DNA of 64,000 nt, taken from the NCBI RefSeq assembly GCF_003337715.1, contig NZ_QPIX01000007.1, positions 1-64,000 on the forward strand, read 5' to 3'. The translations under genes and the position numbers were made by a program. Each line of letters opens with the position of its first letter. The stretch's first letter is position 1. The DNA comes from Ciceribacter lividus. GTDB lineage: Bacteria > Pseudomonadota > Alphaproteobacteria > Rhizobiales > Rhizobiaceae. Shown in pieces: positions 53,427 through 63,422 of this stretch. Below the pieces are notes generated by a model. That model made no database searches. It was given only the letters and a program-made list of their open reading frames with translations, and had not been told where the DNA came from.

Positions 53427-54374
53427 TCAGGCGCGCCTTCTCTCGATTGCGTCCCACAGCAGGGCGGCAATGTCAGCGCCACCGAAACGCTTCACTTCAC
53501 GGAGGCCGGTCGGCGACGTGACGTTGATCTCCGTCATGTAGTCGCCGATCACGTCGATGCCGACGAGGAGGAAACCGCGCTCTCTCAACGCCGGACCGAT
53601 ACGGGCGCAGATTTCCTTCTCCCGCGCCGTCAGTTCCGTCGCCTCGGCACGTCCACCGACATGCATGTTGGAGCGGCTATCGGTCTCGGCCGGCACGCGG
53701 TTGATCGCGCCCACCGGCTCTCCGTCGACGAGGATGATGCGCTTGTCGCCCTTGCGGACGTCCGGCAGATAAGCCTGCGCGATAAATGGCTCACGGAAGA
53801 CCTGATGGAACATTTCCAGCAGCGAGGAGAAGTTTCGGTCATCGCGGGCGGTATGGAAGACACCGGCGCCACCATTGCCATAGAGCGGCTTCAAGATGAT
53901 ATCGCCCATTTCCTCACGGAAGCGCGCGATCTCGTCGTTGTCACGGGTGATCAGCGTCGGCGGCATCAGGTCGGCAAACTCGGTGACGAATATCTTCTCC
54001 GGCGAATTACGGACCCAGGCCGGATCGTTCACGACCAACGTCTTCGGATGAATCCGTTCGAGAAGATGGGTCGAGGTGATGTAGGCCATGTCGAACGGCG
54101 GGTCCTGCCGCAGCAGGACGACATCCATCGTGGCGAGGTCGACGCGCTCGGGCGCTCCAAGCGTGAAGTGGTCGCCCTTGACGTCACGCAGTTCCATCGG
54201 CTCGACGGTCGCAAAAACCCGCCCGTCACGCATGGTCAGCCGGTCGGGCGTGTAATGAAACAGACGATAGCCACGCGCCTGCGCCTCGAGGCTCATCGCG
54301 AAGGTGGAGTCGCCTGCAATTCCGATGCCGGACACATGGTCCATCTGGACCGCGATATTGGTGATCTTCGCCAT
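53427..54374 (-). CDS. gshB: glutathione synthetase
   Basis: ATP-grasp enzyme joining gamma-glutamylcysteine and glycine; 315 residues. Typical features are the N-terminal [21 protein letters not shown], the [20 protein letters not shown] substrate region, ATP-binding [16 protein letters not shown] and [17 protein letters not shown], and metal-binding residues in [18 protein letters not shown] sequence at the C-terminus. Next to comM on the same strand, 201 bases apart, as often seen in rhizobia. Confidence 0.96.
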   Translation of the reverse strand: MAKITNIAVQMDHVSGIGIAGDSTFAMSLEAQARGYRLFHYTPDRLTMRDGRVFATVEPMELRDVKGDHFTLGAPERVDLATMDVVLLRQDPPFDMAYITSTHLLERIHPKTLVVNDPAWVRNSPEKIFVTEFADLMPPTLITRDNDEIARFREEMGDIILKPLYGNGGAGVFHTARDDRNFSSLLEMFHQVFREPFIAQAYLPDVRKGDKRIILVDGEPVGAINRVPAETDSRSNMHVGGRAEATELTAREKEICARIGPALRERGFLLVGIDVIGDYMTEINVTSPTGLREVKRFGGADIAALLWDAIERRRA

Positions 54375-54462
54375 TGCCTGCCCCTCGTTGAAAGCAGGTC
54401 AGATGTAGGTCGCCGCCGCCGCGATGGCAACGTCGCGGCGTCCTAATTTTCTGAACCTCGGT

Positions 54463-54963
54463 TCAGCCGAAAAAGCCCCGACCAGACGGAGAGCGCAGTG
54501 CGTTGCGAATCCTGTAGAGGGTCGCGAGCGGTTCCGGAAACGGCTTGCGCAGGAAGGCGATCTTGCGGACGTAATTGTCGATCCGCCAGGTCGCCCAGGT
54601 GCCGCCGCGGAAATAGGCAATGTCACCGGCCTTCAGTACTCTTTCGCTGCCGTCTTCCGCCGTGACATGAACCTCGCCCTCCTGGATCACCACAGTCTCG
54701 TCCCAGCCGAAGTACCAGCGGAACTCGCCGGCGGTGCAATCCCAGACGGCCGTCGAGCTCGCCTCGTCCGTACTCGTCGAGTGATCCCCGACGCGCGCGA
54801 CGGGCGTTCCGCGAATGATCCAGTCCGGATTGATCGGAGCAGGCCTCAGCGCCAACATGCCACTGTTCGCCGCAACCACAGGCGGCTTCTCTCCGAGCTG
54901 CTGTTCCTTCGGCAGTGTGGCGAGCGCACCTGACATGCTGACGAGAAGAAGCTTCAGAGCCAT
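54463..54963 (-). CDS. cupin-domain protein
   Basis: A 166-residue protein with one cupin barrel of the (S)-ureidoglycine aminohydrolase-like/DUF861 type. WDCTAGEFRWYFGWDETVVIQEGEVHVTAEDG is followed by LKAGDIAYFRGGTWATWRI. The usual metal histidines are largely absent from the first motif, as in DUF861 proteins. An N-terminal hydrophobic stretch (MALKLLLVSMSGALATL) could be a weak signal sequence. Function unknown. Confidence 0.75.
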   Translation of the reverse strand: MALKLLLVSMSGALATLPKEQQLGEKPPVVAANSGMLALRPAPINPDWIIRGTPVARVGDHSTSTDEASSTAVWDCTAGEFRWYFGWDETVVIQEGEVHVTAEDGSERVLKAGDIAYFRGGTWATWRIDNYVRKIAFLRKPFPEPLATLYRIRNALRSPSGRGFFG

Positions 54964-55103
54964 GTTCCATCCCTCGAAAACGTTGGTTTCGTGAGGAAGT
55001 AGCAGGCAGGCGTAAGAGCACGATTAGCGCGCTCGCTAAAATTGTCTGCAACCGGCGATTTCGACCTTTCCCGGAGACTGGTCTCCCGGTCGGAAGCGTC
55101 TAA

Positions 55104-56219
55104 TCAAGCTGAAAGGACGCCGTGCCGCACTGCATTGGTGGACGCGACCGGCGGCACCTCTGCGAAAGGCTCGATCCGTCGGCCTGTATCGGCCGCGAAG
55201 AAATGCAGCCGTTCGGCAGGTGCCGTCACCCGCATGTCCGATGCGATCTCTGTTTCGAGATCGAGGGTGACCGTCAACGGCTGGCCGGCGACAAACCCGT
55301 GAACAAGGCGGTGTGCGCCGAGCTCCTCGATGTAATCGACGGTGAACGGCAACGATGGCGTACCTTCCGCGGCGACGACAAGGTCCTCGGCACGCACGCC
55401 GACGGTCACCGGCCCGGAAGCGGCTGCATGTCGCCCAGTCGCAATGCTTGTTTCGCCGATCCGCAGGCGGTCGCCATCGAGCACGCCCTTGACGAGGTTC
55501 ATCGCAGGCGAACCTATGAAGCTCGCGACGAAGGTTGAGGCGGGATTGCGATAGACCTCCAGCGGCGTGCCGATCTGCTCGATCCGGCCGGCGTTCAGGA
55601 CCACGAGGCGATCGGCAAGTGTCATCGCTTCCAACTGGTCGTGCGTCACGTAGAGCGCCGTGGTGCCGAGACGCCGCTGCAGTCGGCGAATCTCGCCGCG
55701 CATGGTCACGCGCAGTTTCGCATCGAGATTCGAAAGCGGCTCATCGAAGAGAAAGGCTGCCGGCTTGCGGACGATGGCGCGGCCCATGGCGACACGCTGG
55801 CGCTGGCCGCCCGAGAGCGCCCTGGGCTTGCGCTTGAGATAGGGCTCGATCTCCAGCATGCGGGCGGCTTCCGCGACACGCGCCTCGATCTCCGCCTTCG
55901 GCGTCTTGCGGTTCTTCAGGCCATAGGCGAGATTGTCGTAGACCGTCATGTGCGGATAGAGCGCGTAGTTCTGGAATACCATGGCGATGTCGCGGTCCGC
56001 AGGCTCCATCTGATTGACGATGTGGTCATCGATGCGGACTGTGCCTTCCGAGATGGTTTCCAGTCCCGCGACCATGCGCAGCAAGGTGGACTTGCCGCAA
56101 CCGGAAGGCCCGACCAGCACGATGAACTCGCCGTCGCCGATCTCGATGTCGATCGCCTTCACGGCATGCACGCCGCCGTCATAAATCTTCGAAACCTGGT
56201 CGATGTGAATGGAAGCCAT
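55104..56219 (-). CDS. ugpC: sn-glycerol-3-phosphate ABC transporter, ATP-binding subunit
   Basis: ABC-transporter ATPase of the MalK/UgpC type, 371 residues. Walker [10 protein letters not shown], signature [15 protein letters not shown], Walker [16 protein letters not shown] and the switch histidine in [10 protein letters not shown] are all present. A C-terminal TOBE/regulatory domain starts near residue 235. The start is M-A-S-I-H-I at 56219, 14 bases after the ugpE stop; the open frame continuing to 56855 is antisense to nothing useful and lies inside ugpE's other frame. Confidence 0.93.
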   Translation of the reverse strand: MASIHIDQVSKIYDGGVHAVKAIDIEIGDGEFIVLVGPSGCGKSTLLRMVAGLETISEGTVRIDDHIVNQMEPADRDIAMVFQNYALYPHMTVYDNLAYGLKNRKTPKAEIEARVAEAARMLEIEPYLKRKPRALSGGQRQRVAMGRAIVRKPAAFLFDEPLSNLDAKLRVTMRGEIRRLQRRLGTTALYVTHDQLEAMTLADRLVVLNAGRIEQIGTPLEVYRNPASTFVASFIGSPAMNLVKGVLDGDRLRIGETSIATGRHAAASGPVTVGVRAEDLVVAAEGTPSLPFTVDYIEELGAHRLVHGFVAGQPLTVTLDLETEIASDMRVTAPAERLHFFAADTGRRIEPFAEVPPVASTNAVRHGVLSA

Positions 56220-56233
56220 GAGCTCAGCCTTTC

Positions 56234-57076
56234 CTACTTGTCGGTTTCCGTCAGGCCCTTGATGAACCAGCTCTGGAAGATCACGACGACGATCACGGGC
56301 GGCAGCATGGCGAGAACGGCCATGGCGAATGCCTCGTTGTAATCGGGAATCTGCGAGCCGACCCAGACCTGAAGGATCTGCTTGATGCCGCGCATCAGGG
56401 TGTAGAAGCTCTCGTCCGTCGTCATCAGCAACGGCCAGAGATACTGGTTCCAACCGTAAACGAACATGATGATGAAGACCGCCGCGATCATGGTGCGCGA
56501 CAACGGCACCAGAACGTCGATGAAGAACTTGATCGGTCCCGCGCCATCTATGCGCGCAGCCTCGAGCAACTCCTCCGGCACGGACTTGAAGAACTGCCGG
56601 AAGAAGAAGGTTCCGGTCGCCGACGCGAGCAGCGGCAGGATGAGCCCGGTATGGGTGTTCAACAGCCCGAGCTCGCTCATGACCTGGTAGGACGGCATGA
56701 TGCGCACCTCGAGCGGCAGGAGCAGCGTCGTGAAGATCAGCCAGAAGGCCAGGGTCGCGAGACGGAAGCGAAAATAGACGATGGCATAGGCCGCCATCAT
56801 CGAGAGCACGATCTTGCCGACGGCAAAGCCGACGCCGAGGATCAGCGAGTTCCACGCCATGGTCAGGCCGGTGACCTGGCCTGTAAAGCCGCCGCCATGG
56901 AACAGCACCTTGCTATAGGTTTCGTCGAACTGGTCGCCGATCGCCAACATCAGACCCTTGGAGTGAATTTCCGCAGCGCTGTGCGTGGAGGTGGTGAAGG
57001 CGACCGCCAGCGGCCCCAGCATCAGGACGACCCCGACGATCAGGATCAGGTGGTCGAAGAACTTGGTTCGGTACAT
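56234..57076 (-). CDS. ugpE: sn-glycerol-3-phosphate ABC transporter, permease UgpE
   Basis: A 280-residue inner-membrane permease with six TM helices. The cytoplasmic EAA loop, [36 protein letters not shown], contacts the ATPase. [12 protein letters not shown] near the C-terminus is typical of MalG/UgpE permeases. It sits between ugpA and ugpC with 10- to 14-base gaps, in the order B-A-E-C. Confidence 0.93.
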   Translation of the reverse strand: MYRTKFFDHLILIVGVVLMLGPLAVAFTTSTHSAAEIHSKGLMLAIGDQFDETYSKVLFHGGGFTGQVTGLTMAWNSLILGVGFAVGKIVLSMMAAYAIVYFRFRLATLAFWLIFTTLLLPLEVRIMPSYQVMSELGLLNTHTGLILPLLASATGTFFFRQFFKSVPEELLEAARIDGAGPIKFFIDVLVPLSRTMIAAVFIIMFVYGWNQYLWPLLMTTDESFYTLMRGIKQILQVWVGSQIPDYNEAFAMAVLAMLPPVIVVVIFQSWFIKGLTETDK

Positions 57077-57086
57077 GCGCCCCTCC

Positions 57087-57968
57087 TCAACCGTAGTGAA
57101 CGCGGCGTTCGATGAAGCGGAACTGGATCAAAGTCAGCACCAGCACTACCACCATCAGGATCACCGACTGGGCCGAGGACGAACCGAGGTCATTGCCGCG
57201 GAAGCCGTCGAGATAGACCTTGTAGACCAGCGTGATCGGGTTGTTGGCCGCCTTGTCCTTCACGATCACGTCGATCACGCCGAAGGTGTCGAACAGCGAA
57301 TAGGTCATGTCGATGACCAGTAGGAAGAAGGCCGTCGGGGTCAGCAGCGGCAGGATGACCGTCCAGAATCGCCGCGTACCGGACTTGCAGTCGATCGCCG
57401 CCGCCTCACGGATGGAAGCGGGAATGCCCTGCAGGCCGGACAGGAAGAAGATGAAATTGTAGGGGATCTGGTTCCAGACGGCGACCGCCACCATGGCGAA
57501 TGCCGTGTCGAAGTAGTTGATGCCGACCTTCATGTCCCACCCGAACAGTGCGACGAAGTGCACGAAGGGGCCGATATGCTGGTCGAAGAACATCATGCCG
57601 ATCAGGCCCGCGACCGGCGGGGCAATGGCGTAGACGACAATCAGCAGCGTCTTGTAGGCAGACTGGCCGCGGATGACGGCATCGGCCTTCAGCGCCAGCA
57701 GCAAGCCGAGCGACAACGTCAGGAACGTCACGATCAGGCTGAAGGCGATCGTGAAGCGGGCGATCTTGAGATATTCCGGCGAGCTCAGGGCGTCGGTGTA
57801 GTTGCTCAAGCCAACGAAGCTCTCACCGAAGCCGAACGGATCCTCGATGAAGAACGAAGAACGGATTGCCTGGACCGACGGCCAGTAGAAGAAAATCACG
57901 ATGATCGCGAACTGCGGCAGCAGGAACAGATAGGGCAGAAATCGCGAAGAAAACTGGACGCGCTTCAT
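57087..57968 (-). CDS. ugpA: sn-glycerol-3-phosphate ABC transporter, permease UgpA
   Basis: A 293-residue permease with about six TM helices, the MalF/UgpA-type partner of UgpE. The EAA loop is PASIREAAAIDCKSGTRRFWTVILPLLTPTAFFLL. The N-terminus FLPYLFLLPQFAIIVIFFYWPSVQAIRSSFF is characteristic. It follows ugpB after a stable intercistronic hairpin. Confidence 0.93.
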   Translation of the reverse strand: MKRVQFSSRFLPYLFLLPQFAIIVIFFYWPSVQAIRSSFFIEDPFGFGESFVGLSNYTDALSSPEYLKIARFTIAFSLIVTFLTLSLGLLLALKADAVIRGQSAYKTLLIVVYAIAPPVAGLIGMMFFDQHIGPFVHFVALFGWDMKVGINYFDTAFAMVAVAVWNQIPYNFIFFLSGLQGIPASIREAAAIDCKSGTRRFWTVILPLLTPTAFFLLVIDMTYSLFDTFGVIDVIVKDKAANNPITLVYKVYLDGFRGNDLGSSSAQSVILMVVVLVLTLIQFRFIERRVHYG

Positions 57969-57989
57969 CGGGTGCCTTTCAAAGCAACC

Positions 57990-58011
57990 CCCGGGGGCGA
58001 AAACCCCCGGG
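57990..58011 (-). other. intercistronic hairpin between ugpB and ugpA
   Basis: CCCGGGGG / CCCCCGGG with a 6-base loop between the binding-protein gene and the permease gene. Such structures in ABC operons usually protect the upstream mRNA and lower permease expression relative to the binding protein. Confidence 0.6.
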
Positions 58012-58036
58012 AGCTCAACACATCAGGTTCCGGAAA

Positions 58037-59335
58037 TCAGCCGGCGGTCTTGGCGAAGCGGGCGAGCAGCTCGTCGGCTTCCTTCTTGATGGCGTCCATC
58101 GCGTCCTTCGGCGTGGTTTCGCCGGAGAAGATGCGGTTGTACTCGCGCTCCATCACGGTACGGATCTGCGGATAGAAGCCCATGCGATAGCCCTTGTCCC
58201 ATTCGGCACCCGGCAGCGAGAGCTGCTGAATACCGACTTCGGCGGCCGGCTTCTCGTTGTAGTAGCCTTCCTTCTTGGCGAGCTCGTAAGCTGCCTTGGT
58301 GATGGCGACGTAGCCGGTCGACTGGTGATAGAACTTCTGAATCTCGGGCGAGGTCAGGAAGTGGAAGAAAGATGCGACACACTTGTTTTCGGCTTCCGGC
58401 TTGCCGGCCATGGCGAACAGCGAGGCGCCGCCGATGAAGGTGTGAACGCCTTCCGGAATGATCGACTTCCAGTAGGGCAGGAAGGTTGCAGAGAAAGGCA
58501 TGGTCGCAGTCTTCTGCAGGCCACCGAACGAACCCGAGGAACCGATCCACAGCGCAACCTTGCCTTCTTCGAAGGGTTTCTGGTTGTCCGACCAGCCGGC
58601 GCCGTAATAGCCGAACAGTCCCTGGTCGTACCAGGCCTTCAGCTTTTCATACATCATGACGTGGTTCGGATCGGTGACGTTGATCGTCGTGTCCGTGACG
58701 CTGTCATAGCCGTTGTTGTTCGAGGCGAATTGCAGGTTATGGCGTGAGAAGAAATTCTCAGTGAATTCCCAGGTGAGCTGCGACTGGACGAGCGGGATGT
58801 AGCCGGCCTCTTTCAGCTTCGGAGCAATGGCTTCGAACTCTTCCCAGGTCTTCGGAGCTTCGACACCGACCTTCGTCAGGGCGTCGGTGTTCACGTACAT
58901 GATCGGCGCCGAAGAGTTGAACGGCATGCCGACGAACTTGCCGGTGGAGTCGGCGTAGAAATAGCGGACGCCTTCGATGAAGTCGTCGCGATTGAAATCA
59001 TAGCCGGCATTCTTGATCAGATCTTCGGCCGGAACGACAGCGCCCTTGGCGTTGATGATGGTGGCAGCGCCTGCATCGAAAACCTGCAGGATGTTCGGCT
59101 GCTCACCGGAACGGAAGGCCGCGATGCCGGCGGACAGGGCTTCTTCGTAGGTACCCTTGGAGACCGGCGTCAGCGCGCATTCGCTCTGAGCCTCGTTGAA
59201 CTTCTGGGCCACCTCGTTGATGACTTCGCCGTTGCGGCCACCCATACCGTGCCACCAGGTGATGTTGGTCGCGGCAAGCGAGGTCGAGGCGGTCATCGAC
59301 AGGGCGACGGTCGCCAGTGAAAGCTTTTTGAACAT
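58037..59335 (-). CDS. ugpB: sn-glycerol-3-phosphate-binding periplasmic protein
   Basis: Extracytoplasmic solute-binding protein of family 1, 432 residues. The signal peptide is MFKKLSLATVALSMTASTSLAA. The mature protein starts TNITWWHGMGGRNGEVINEVAQKFN and includes MPFNSSAPIMYVNTDAL and WIGSSGSFGG, as in UgpB proteins. First gene of the ugpBAEC operon. The start M-F-K-K is chosen because it begins the signal peptide directly. Confidence 0.93.
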   Translation of the reverse strand: MFKKLSLATVALSMTASTSLAATNITWWHGMGGRNGEVINEVAQKFNEAQSECALTPVSKGTYEEALSAGIAAFRSGEQPNILQVFDAGAATIINAKGAVVPAEDLIKNAGYDFNRDDFIEGVRYFYADSTGKFVGMPFNSSAPIMYVNTDALTKVGVEAPKTWEEFEAIAPKLKEAGYIPLVQSQLTWEFTENFFSRHNLQFASNNNGYDSVTDTTINVTDPNHVMMYEKLKAWYDQGLFGYYGAGWSDNQKPFEEGKVALWIGSSGSFGGLQKTATMPFSATFLPYWKSIIPEGVHTFIGGASLFAMAGKPEAENKCVASFFHFLTSPEIQKFYHQSTGYVAITKAAYELAKKEGYYNEKPAAEVGIQQLSLPGAEWDKGYRMGFYPQIRTVMEREYNRIFSGETTPKDAMDAIKKEADELLARFAKTAG

Positions 59336-59410
59336 GGAAATGATCCTCTCCGCCAATATTGGGGTGAGGAGTGCATATTCGGCTTCTGTGACGCCACCTT
59401 AAAACTTCCA

Positions 59411-59426
59411 TGTCATTCCCGTGACA
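59411..59426. promoter_or_regulatory. inverted repeat upstream of ugpB
   Basis: TGTCA-TTCCCG-TGACA, about 80 bases upstream of the ugpB start. The TGTCAT half resembles a Pho-box half site, and ugp operons are commonly phosphate-controlled, but the second half does not match a direct-repeat Pho box. Confidence 0.35.
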
Positions 59427-59457
59427 ATTTGGAGGATTTGCTCCAGGCAACGCATGA

Positions 59458-59841
59458 TTAGAAAGCATCCTCGAAGTGTCGCGGAATGCGCGCGGGACGG
59501 ACAGCGATAATGTCATATCGGAGCGACAACTCCGCCGCGTCCCGTTGCCGCGAGAGCCAGATCGCGCTCGCCGCGCGTATGCGCTTCTGGGTATGGAAGC
59601 TTACGGCATCGACTGCGCTACGTTCCAGTCGCCGGGCTTTCACCTCCACGAAGACCGCAAGTGCGCCCTTGCGCGCGATGATGTCGATCTCTCCGGCGCG
59701 GGTACGAAAGCGCAAGGCGACGATGCGGTACCCCTTGATAAGAAGAAAAAGCGCCGCAACGTACTCGGAAAAGCGCCCGCGTCGTTCTGCCTTGAGCCGC
59801 CGACCGTCGGGTTTTCTCTCCTCCGGCCGGCCGTCACTCAT
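59458..59841 (-). CDS. YraN/UPF0102 family protein
   Basis: A 127-residue protein with a restriction-endonuclease-like fold. The conserved core is GEIDIIARKGALAVFVEVKAR (an E-x(n)-D-x(n)-E-x-K pattern), then a basic C-terminal half. Its role is unknown, with proposed links to DNA repair or recombination. Start overlaps the rsmI stop by 4 bases, the common rsmI-yraN pairing. Confidence 0.9.
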   Translation of the reverse strand: MSDGRPEERKPDGRRLKAERRGRFSEYVAALFLLIKGYRIVALRFRTRAGEIDIIARKGALAVFVEVKARRLERSAVDAVSFHTQKRIRAASAIWLSRQRDAAELSLRYDIIAVRPARIPRHFEDAF

Positions 59842-60752
59842 TTCTCATCCTTGAGTTCGAGAATCCGCTGGTAGAGCTCCTTGCGGAGCAGGCCCGTCTG
59901 CCTTGCCGCCTCGGTTGCCGCCTTGCCGGCGGGGAGATCGACGGCAAGGCGCTTCAGGAGCGTGTCGACGTCGTCCTGCGCCGGCGCCTCCGGGGGAGCG
60001 GGCGGGCCAATCACCAAGACGATTTCGCCCTTCACGACCCGGTCGCCGTCGTAGTAGGCCGCGAGCTCTGCGAGCGTGCCGCGCCGGAATTCCTCGAAGG
60101 TCTTGGTCAATTCGCGGCATACGCAAGCTGGACGCGCAGCACCGAGTACATCGGCGGCGGCGGCCAGCGTGTCTCCGATGCGATGCGGCGACTCGAAGAA
60201 CAGCAGCGTGCCGGGAACCCGCCGCACTTCCTCCAGCCGGTTCCGTCGCGCCTTGTCCTTCGTCGGCAGGAACCCCGCGAAGAAGAAGGCGTCATTCGGC
60301 AGGCCGGAACCGACGAGAGCGGCGAGCGGCGCCGACGGACCAGGAATCGGCACTACGCGGCAACCGGCTTCGATCGCCATGCGCCCAAGTCGGTAGCCGG
60401 GATCTGAAACCAGCGGCGTGCCGGCATCGGAAACCAGCGCTACGGATCTTCCTTCCATCAGGGCGGCGAGCAGCTTCGGGCCCGCCACCTCGGCATTGTG
60501 TTCGTGGTAGGCGATCGGCCGGTTATGGATGCCGTATCGATCCAGCAGAACGCGGGTCACACGCGTGTCTTCGCAAGCGAGCACGTCCGCGCCGGCAAGC
60601 ACCTCAAGCGCCCGCAGAGTAATGTCACCGAGGTTGCCGATCGGCGTTGCGACCAGATAGAGCGCAGGTTCGAGCGGCCGCGCAGCGATCACCGTATCAT
60701 AGAGGCGGTAGGTCTTCGGGGACGCCTCGGCGTTCTTCCGGATGTCAGTCAC
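59838..60752 (-). CDS. rsmI: 16S rRNA (cytidine-1402-2'-O)-methyltransferase
   Basis: Methylates C1402 of 16S rRNA in the decoding centre; 304 residues, tetrapyrrole-methylase fold. The N-terminal LYLVATPIGNLGDITLRALEVL and the SDAGTPLVSDPGYRLGRMAIEAG segments are signatures, with ESPHRI in the middle. The C-terminal tail is rhizobial in pattern. Divergent from dnaN. Confidence 0.95.
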   Translation of the reverse strand: MTDIRKNAEASPKTYRLYDTVIAARPLEPALYLVATPIGNLGDITLRALEVLAGADVLACEDTRVTRVLLDRYGIHNRPIAYHEHNAEVAGPKLLAALMEGRSVALVSDAGTPLVSDPGYRLGRMAIEAGCRVVPIPGPSAPLAALVGSGLPNDAFFFAGFLPTKDKARRNRLEEVRRVPGTLLFFESPHRIGDTLAAAADVLGAARPACVCRELTKTFEEFRRGTLAELAAYYDGDRVVKGEIVLVIGPPAPPEAPAQDDVDTLLKRLAVDLPAGKAATEAARQTGLLRKELYQRILELKDEK

Positions 60753-60976
60753 GATGGGCGTCCTTTCGGGGATGGCAAGGGCCTTTATGGTTCAGCGTCC
60801 GCCTTCCGACAAGGCCGTCGTGCGCAATCCACGCGCTCACGCGCGATGCCTCTTGCAATCGACCGCCTTTTGCTGCCATTTTGCGCGTCCACATTCTCGG
60901 GCCGACGAACAGCGCGGCGTCATATTGCGGCCATCCCAGCTCCCCGGATGGCGACAGGTCGAAAGCGGTAAAGTCT

Positions 60977-62095
60977 ATGCGTATCACTCTTGAACGGTCC
61001 AACCTCCTCAAATCGCTGAACCATGTCCATCGCGTGGTCGAACGTCGCAACACCATCCCGATCCTGTCGAATGTGTTGCTGCGGGCGGAGGGCGCCAGCC
61101 TCGACATGAAGGCCACCGACCTGGACCTCGAGATCACCGAGGCAACCCCTGCCATGGTCGAGCAGGCAGGCGCGACGACCGTGCCGGCCCACCTCCTTTA
61201 TGAAATCGTCCGCAAGCTGCCGGACGGGGCCGAGGTCTTGCTGGCCACGACGCCGGACGGCGCCTCGATGACGGTCGCCTCCGGTCGCTCCAAGTTTTCG
61301 CTGCAGTGCCTGCCGGAATCCGACTTCCCGGACCTCACCGCCGGCACTTTCAGCCACGCCTTCAAACTGAAGGCCTCCGATCTCAAGATGCTGATCGATC
61401 GCACGCAGTTCGCGATCTCGACGGAAGAGACCCGCTACTACCTGAACGGCATTTTCCTGCACACGATCGAGAGTGCGGGTGCGTTGAAGCTCCGGGCGGT
61501 GGCGACTGACGGACACCGGCTGGCGCGTGCCGACGTGGAAGCACCGGCCGGCTCGGAGGGCATGCCGGGGATCATCATCCCGCGCAAGACCGTCGGCGAA
61601 CTGCAGAAGCTGGTCGACAATCCCGATCTCGTCGTCACGATTGAAGTCTCGGATGCGAAGATTCGCTTCACCATCGGCTCGATCGTCATGACCTCGAAGC
61701 TGATCGACGGCACCTTTCCCGATTATCAGCGCGTCATTCCGACAGCGAACGACAAGGAAATGCGCGTCGACTGTCAGACCTTTGCGCAGGCGGTCGACCG
61801 CGTATCGACCATCTCGTCGGAACGCGGGCGTGCCGTGAAACTCGCGCTCTCCGACGGTCACCTGATGCTGACGGTCAACAATCCCGACTCCGGCAGCGCG
61901 ACCGAAGAGGTCGCGGTCGGATACGAAAACGACCCGATGGAGATCGGCTTCAACGCCAAGTACTTGCTCGACATCACCGCGCAGCTTTCCGGCGACGATG
62001 CGATCTTCATGCTCGCCGACGCCGGATCGCCGACGCTCGTTCGCGACACGGCCGGCGACGACGCCCTCTACGTGCTGATGCCGATGCGCGTCTAG
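60977..62095 (+). CDS. dnaN: DNA polymerase III beta subunit (sliding clamp)
   Basis: Ring-shaped processivity clamp, 372 residues, three repeated domains. It starts MRITLERSNLLKSLNHVHRVVERRNTIPILSNVLL and ends with the family C-terminus DALYVLMPMRV, part of the peptide-binding pocket with PMRx. The open frame runs upstream to 60647, but the N-terminus above is standard for DnaN. Confidence 0.97.
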   Translation: MRITLERSNLLKSLNHVHRVVERRNTIPILSNVLLRAEGASLDMKATDLDLEITEATPAMVEQAGATTVPAHLLYEIVRKLPDGAEVLLATTPDGASMTVASGRSKFSLQCLPESDFPDLTAGTFSHAFKLKASDLKMLIDRTQFAISTEETRYYLNGIFLHTIESAGALKLRAVATDGHRLARADVEAPAGSEGMPGIIIPRKTVGELQKLVDNPDLVVTIEVSDAKIRFTIGSIVMTSKLIDGTFPDYQRVIPTANDKEMRVDCQTFAQAVDRVSTISSERGRAVKLALSDGHLMLTVNNPDSGSATEEVAVGYENDPMEIGFNAKYLLDITAQLSGDDAIFMLADAGSPTLVRDTAGDDALYVLMPMRV

Positions 62096-62231
62096 GGGTC
62101 TGGGCGATTCCACTGGATTTCTGCTCTGTGTGCGCCATTTAGTCTTGTTTTTGCGACAAAGCAGCGCAACATAGCCGAAGCGGCTGCGTAACTGCCGCCG
62201 CACGCATCCGGTCGCTGGTGAGGATTAGGCC

Positions 62232-62825
62232 ATGGTACGACGTTTGAAGGAACGGTTCGAAAAGAAATTCGACGAGGAGATCCGGTTCTTCAAGGGCATG
62301 ATGCAAGGGCCGAAACTGGTTGGCGCCATTGTCCCGACCTCCTCGATCACTGCAAAGAAAATGGCGAGCATCGTCAATCCGAACTCCGGGTTGCCGGTCC
62401 TGGAACTCGGCCCTGGCACCGGGGTCATCACCAAGGCGATCCTCGCCCGCGGCGTACCGGCGGAAAGGCTCGTCTCCGTCGAATATTCCGAAGACTTCTA
62501 CAATCACCTCAAGGACACTTATCCGGCAGTGAACTTCATCCACGGCGATGCCTTCGATCTCGACCGCACGCTCGGCGCGCTCGCGGGTCAGAAGTTCGAT
62601 TCCGTGGTCTCTGCCGTTCCGCTTCTGAACTTCCCGATGCAGGATCGAATCCGCCTTCTGGAATCGCTTCTCGACCGGCTGCCGCCCGGGCGCCCGGTGG
62701 TGCAGATTTCCTATGGACCGGTGTCGCCGATCATTGCGAAGCCCCATAGCTATCACATCCAGCACTTCGACTTCATCGTCCGCAACATCCCGCCGGCGCA
62801 GCTCTGGATTTATCGCCGGGCGTAG
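62232..62825 (+). CDS. pmtA: phospholipid N-methyltransferase PmtA
   Basis: SAM-dependent enzyme that converts phosphatidylethanolamine to phosphatidylcholine; 197 residues, the size of Sinorhizobium-type Pmt. The motif LELGPGTGVITKAIL is the SAM site. The N-terminal KFDEEIRFFKGMMQGPKLVGAIVPTSS and the SAVPLLNFPM segment match this small family. Followed 6 bases later by a phosphatase-like gene and then pyrF, the known rhizobial order. Confidence 0.93.
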   Translation: MVRRLKERFEKKFDEEIRFFKGMMQGPKLVGAIVPTSSITAKKMASIVNPNSGLPVLELGPGTGVITKAILARGVPAERLVSVEYSEDFYNHLKDTYPAVNFIHGDAFDLDRTLGALAGQKFDSVVSAVPLLNFPMQDRIRLLESLLDRLPPGRPVVQISYGPVSPIIAKPHSYHIQHFDFIVRNIPPAQLWIYRRA

Positions 62826-62831
62826 CCGGCA

Positions 62832-63422
62832 ATGTTCGGACTCTACATCACCCACCCCCAGGTGCGGATCGCTCCCGATATCCCCGTCCCGCATTGGGGA
62901 CTTTCCGACATCGGCGTCCAGCGAGCGCGAGCCGCTTCGGCTCTCGCTTGGGCGCGACAGCTCAAACGCATCGTTTCGAGCGCAGAGGTGAAGGCTGTGG
63001 AGACGGCAGCGATCCTCGCGGAGGCCGCGGGCATCCGTTATGAAACGGTCGAGGCGATGCACGAAAACGATCGGTCGGCCACTGGCTTTCTCCCCCCGCG
63101 GGAATTCGAAAAGGCAGCCGACTGGTTCTTCGCCCACCCGACCGAAAGCTTCCGAGGATGGGAAAAGGCAGTTGACGCCCAGCGGCGGATCGTGAACGCT
63201 GTAGAGGCCACGCTCGCCGGCCATGATCCGGAAAGCCCAATCGCCTTTGTCGGCCACGGCGGCGTCGGCACCCTGCTGAAATGCCATTTGGACGGCACAC
63301 CCATTGCTCGCAACAAGGACCAACCACCGGGTGGGGGCGGTCTTTTCGCCTTCTCCCTTGCGGATCGCCGCGTCACGTGCGACTGGACGGCAATGGAAAA
63401 CTGGCCGGGAGTGAGCCCTTGA
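62832..63422 (+). CDS. histidine phosphatase family protein
   Basis: A 196-residue phosphoglycerate-mutase-like protein. The usual RHG nucleophile motif is modified to YITHPQVR, keeping the His. The second catalytic region [13 protein letters not shown] retains its His, and [10 protein letters not shown] corresponds to the conserved Arg/Glu segment with the Arg changed. Phosphatase activity is plausible but the substrate is unknown. Overlaps the TTG start of pyrF. Confidence 0.85.
   Translation: MFGLYITHPQVRIAPDIPVPHWGLSDIGVQRARAASALAWARQLKRIVSSAEVKAVETAAILAEAAGIRYETVEAMHENDRSATGFLPPREFEKAADWFFAHPTESFRGWEKAVDAQRRIVNAVEATLAGHDPESPIAFVGHGGVGTLLKCHLDGTPIARNKDQPPGGGGLFAFSLADRRVTCDWTAMENWPGVSP

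Noticed and set aside
60920..62203. A 427-codon minus-strand frame opposite dnaN
   Set aside because: Antisense to dnaN and without any recognisable domain.
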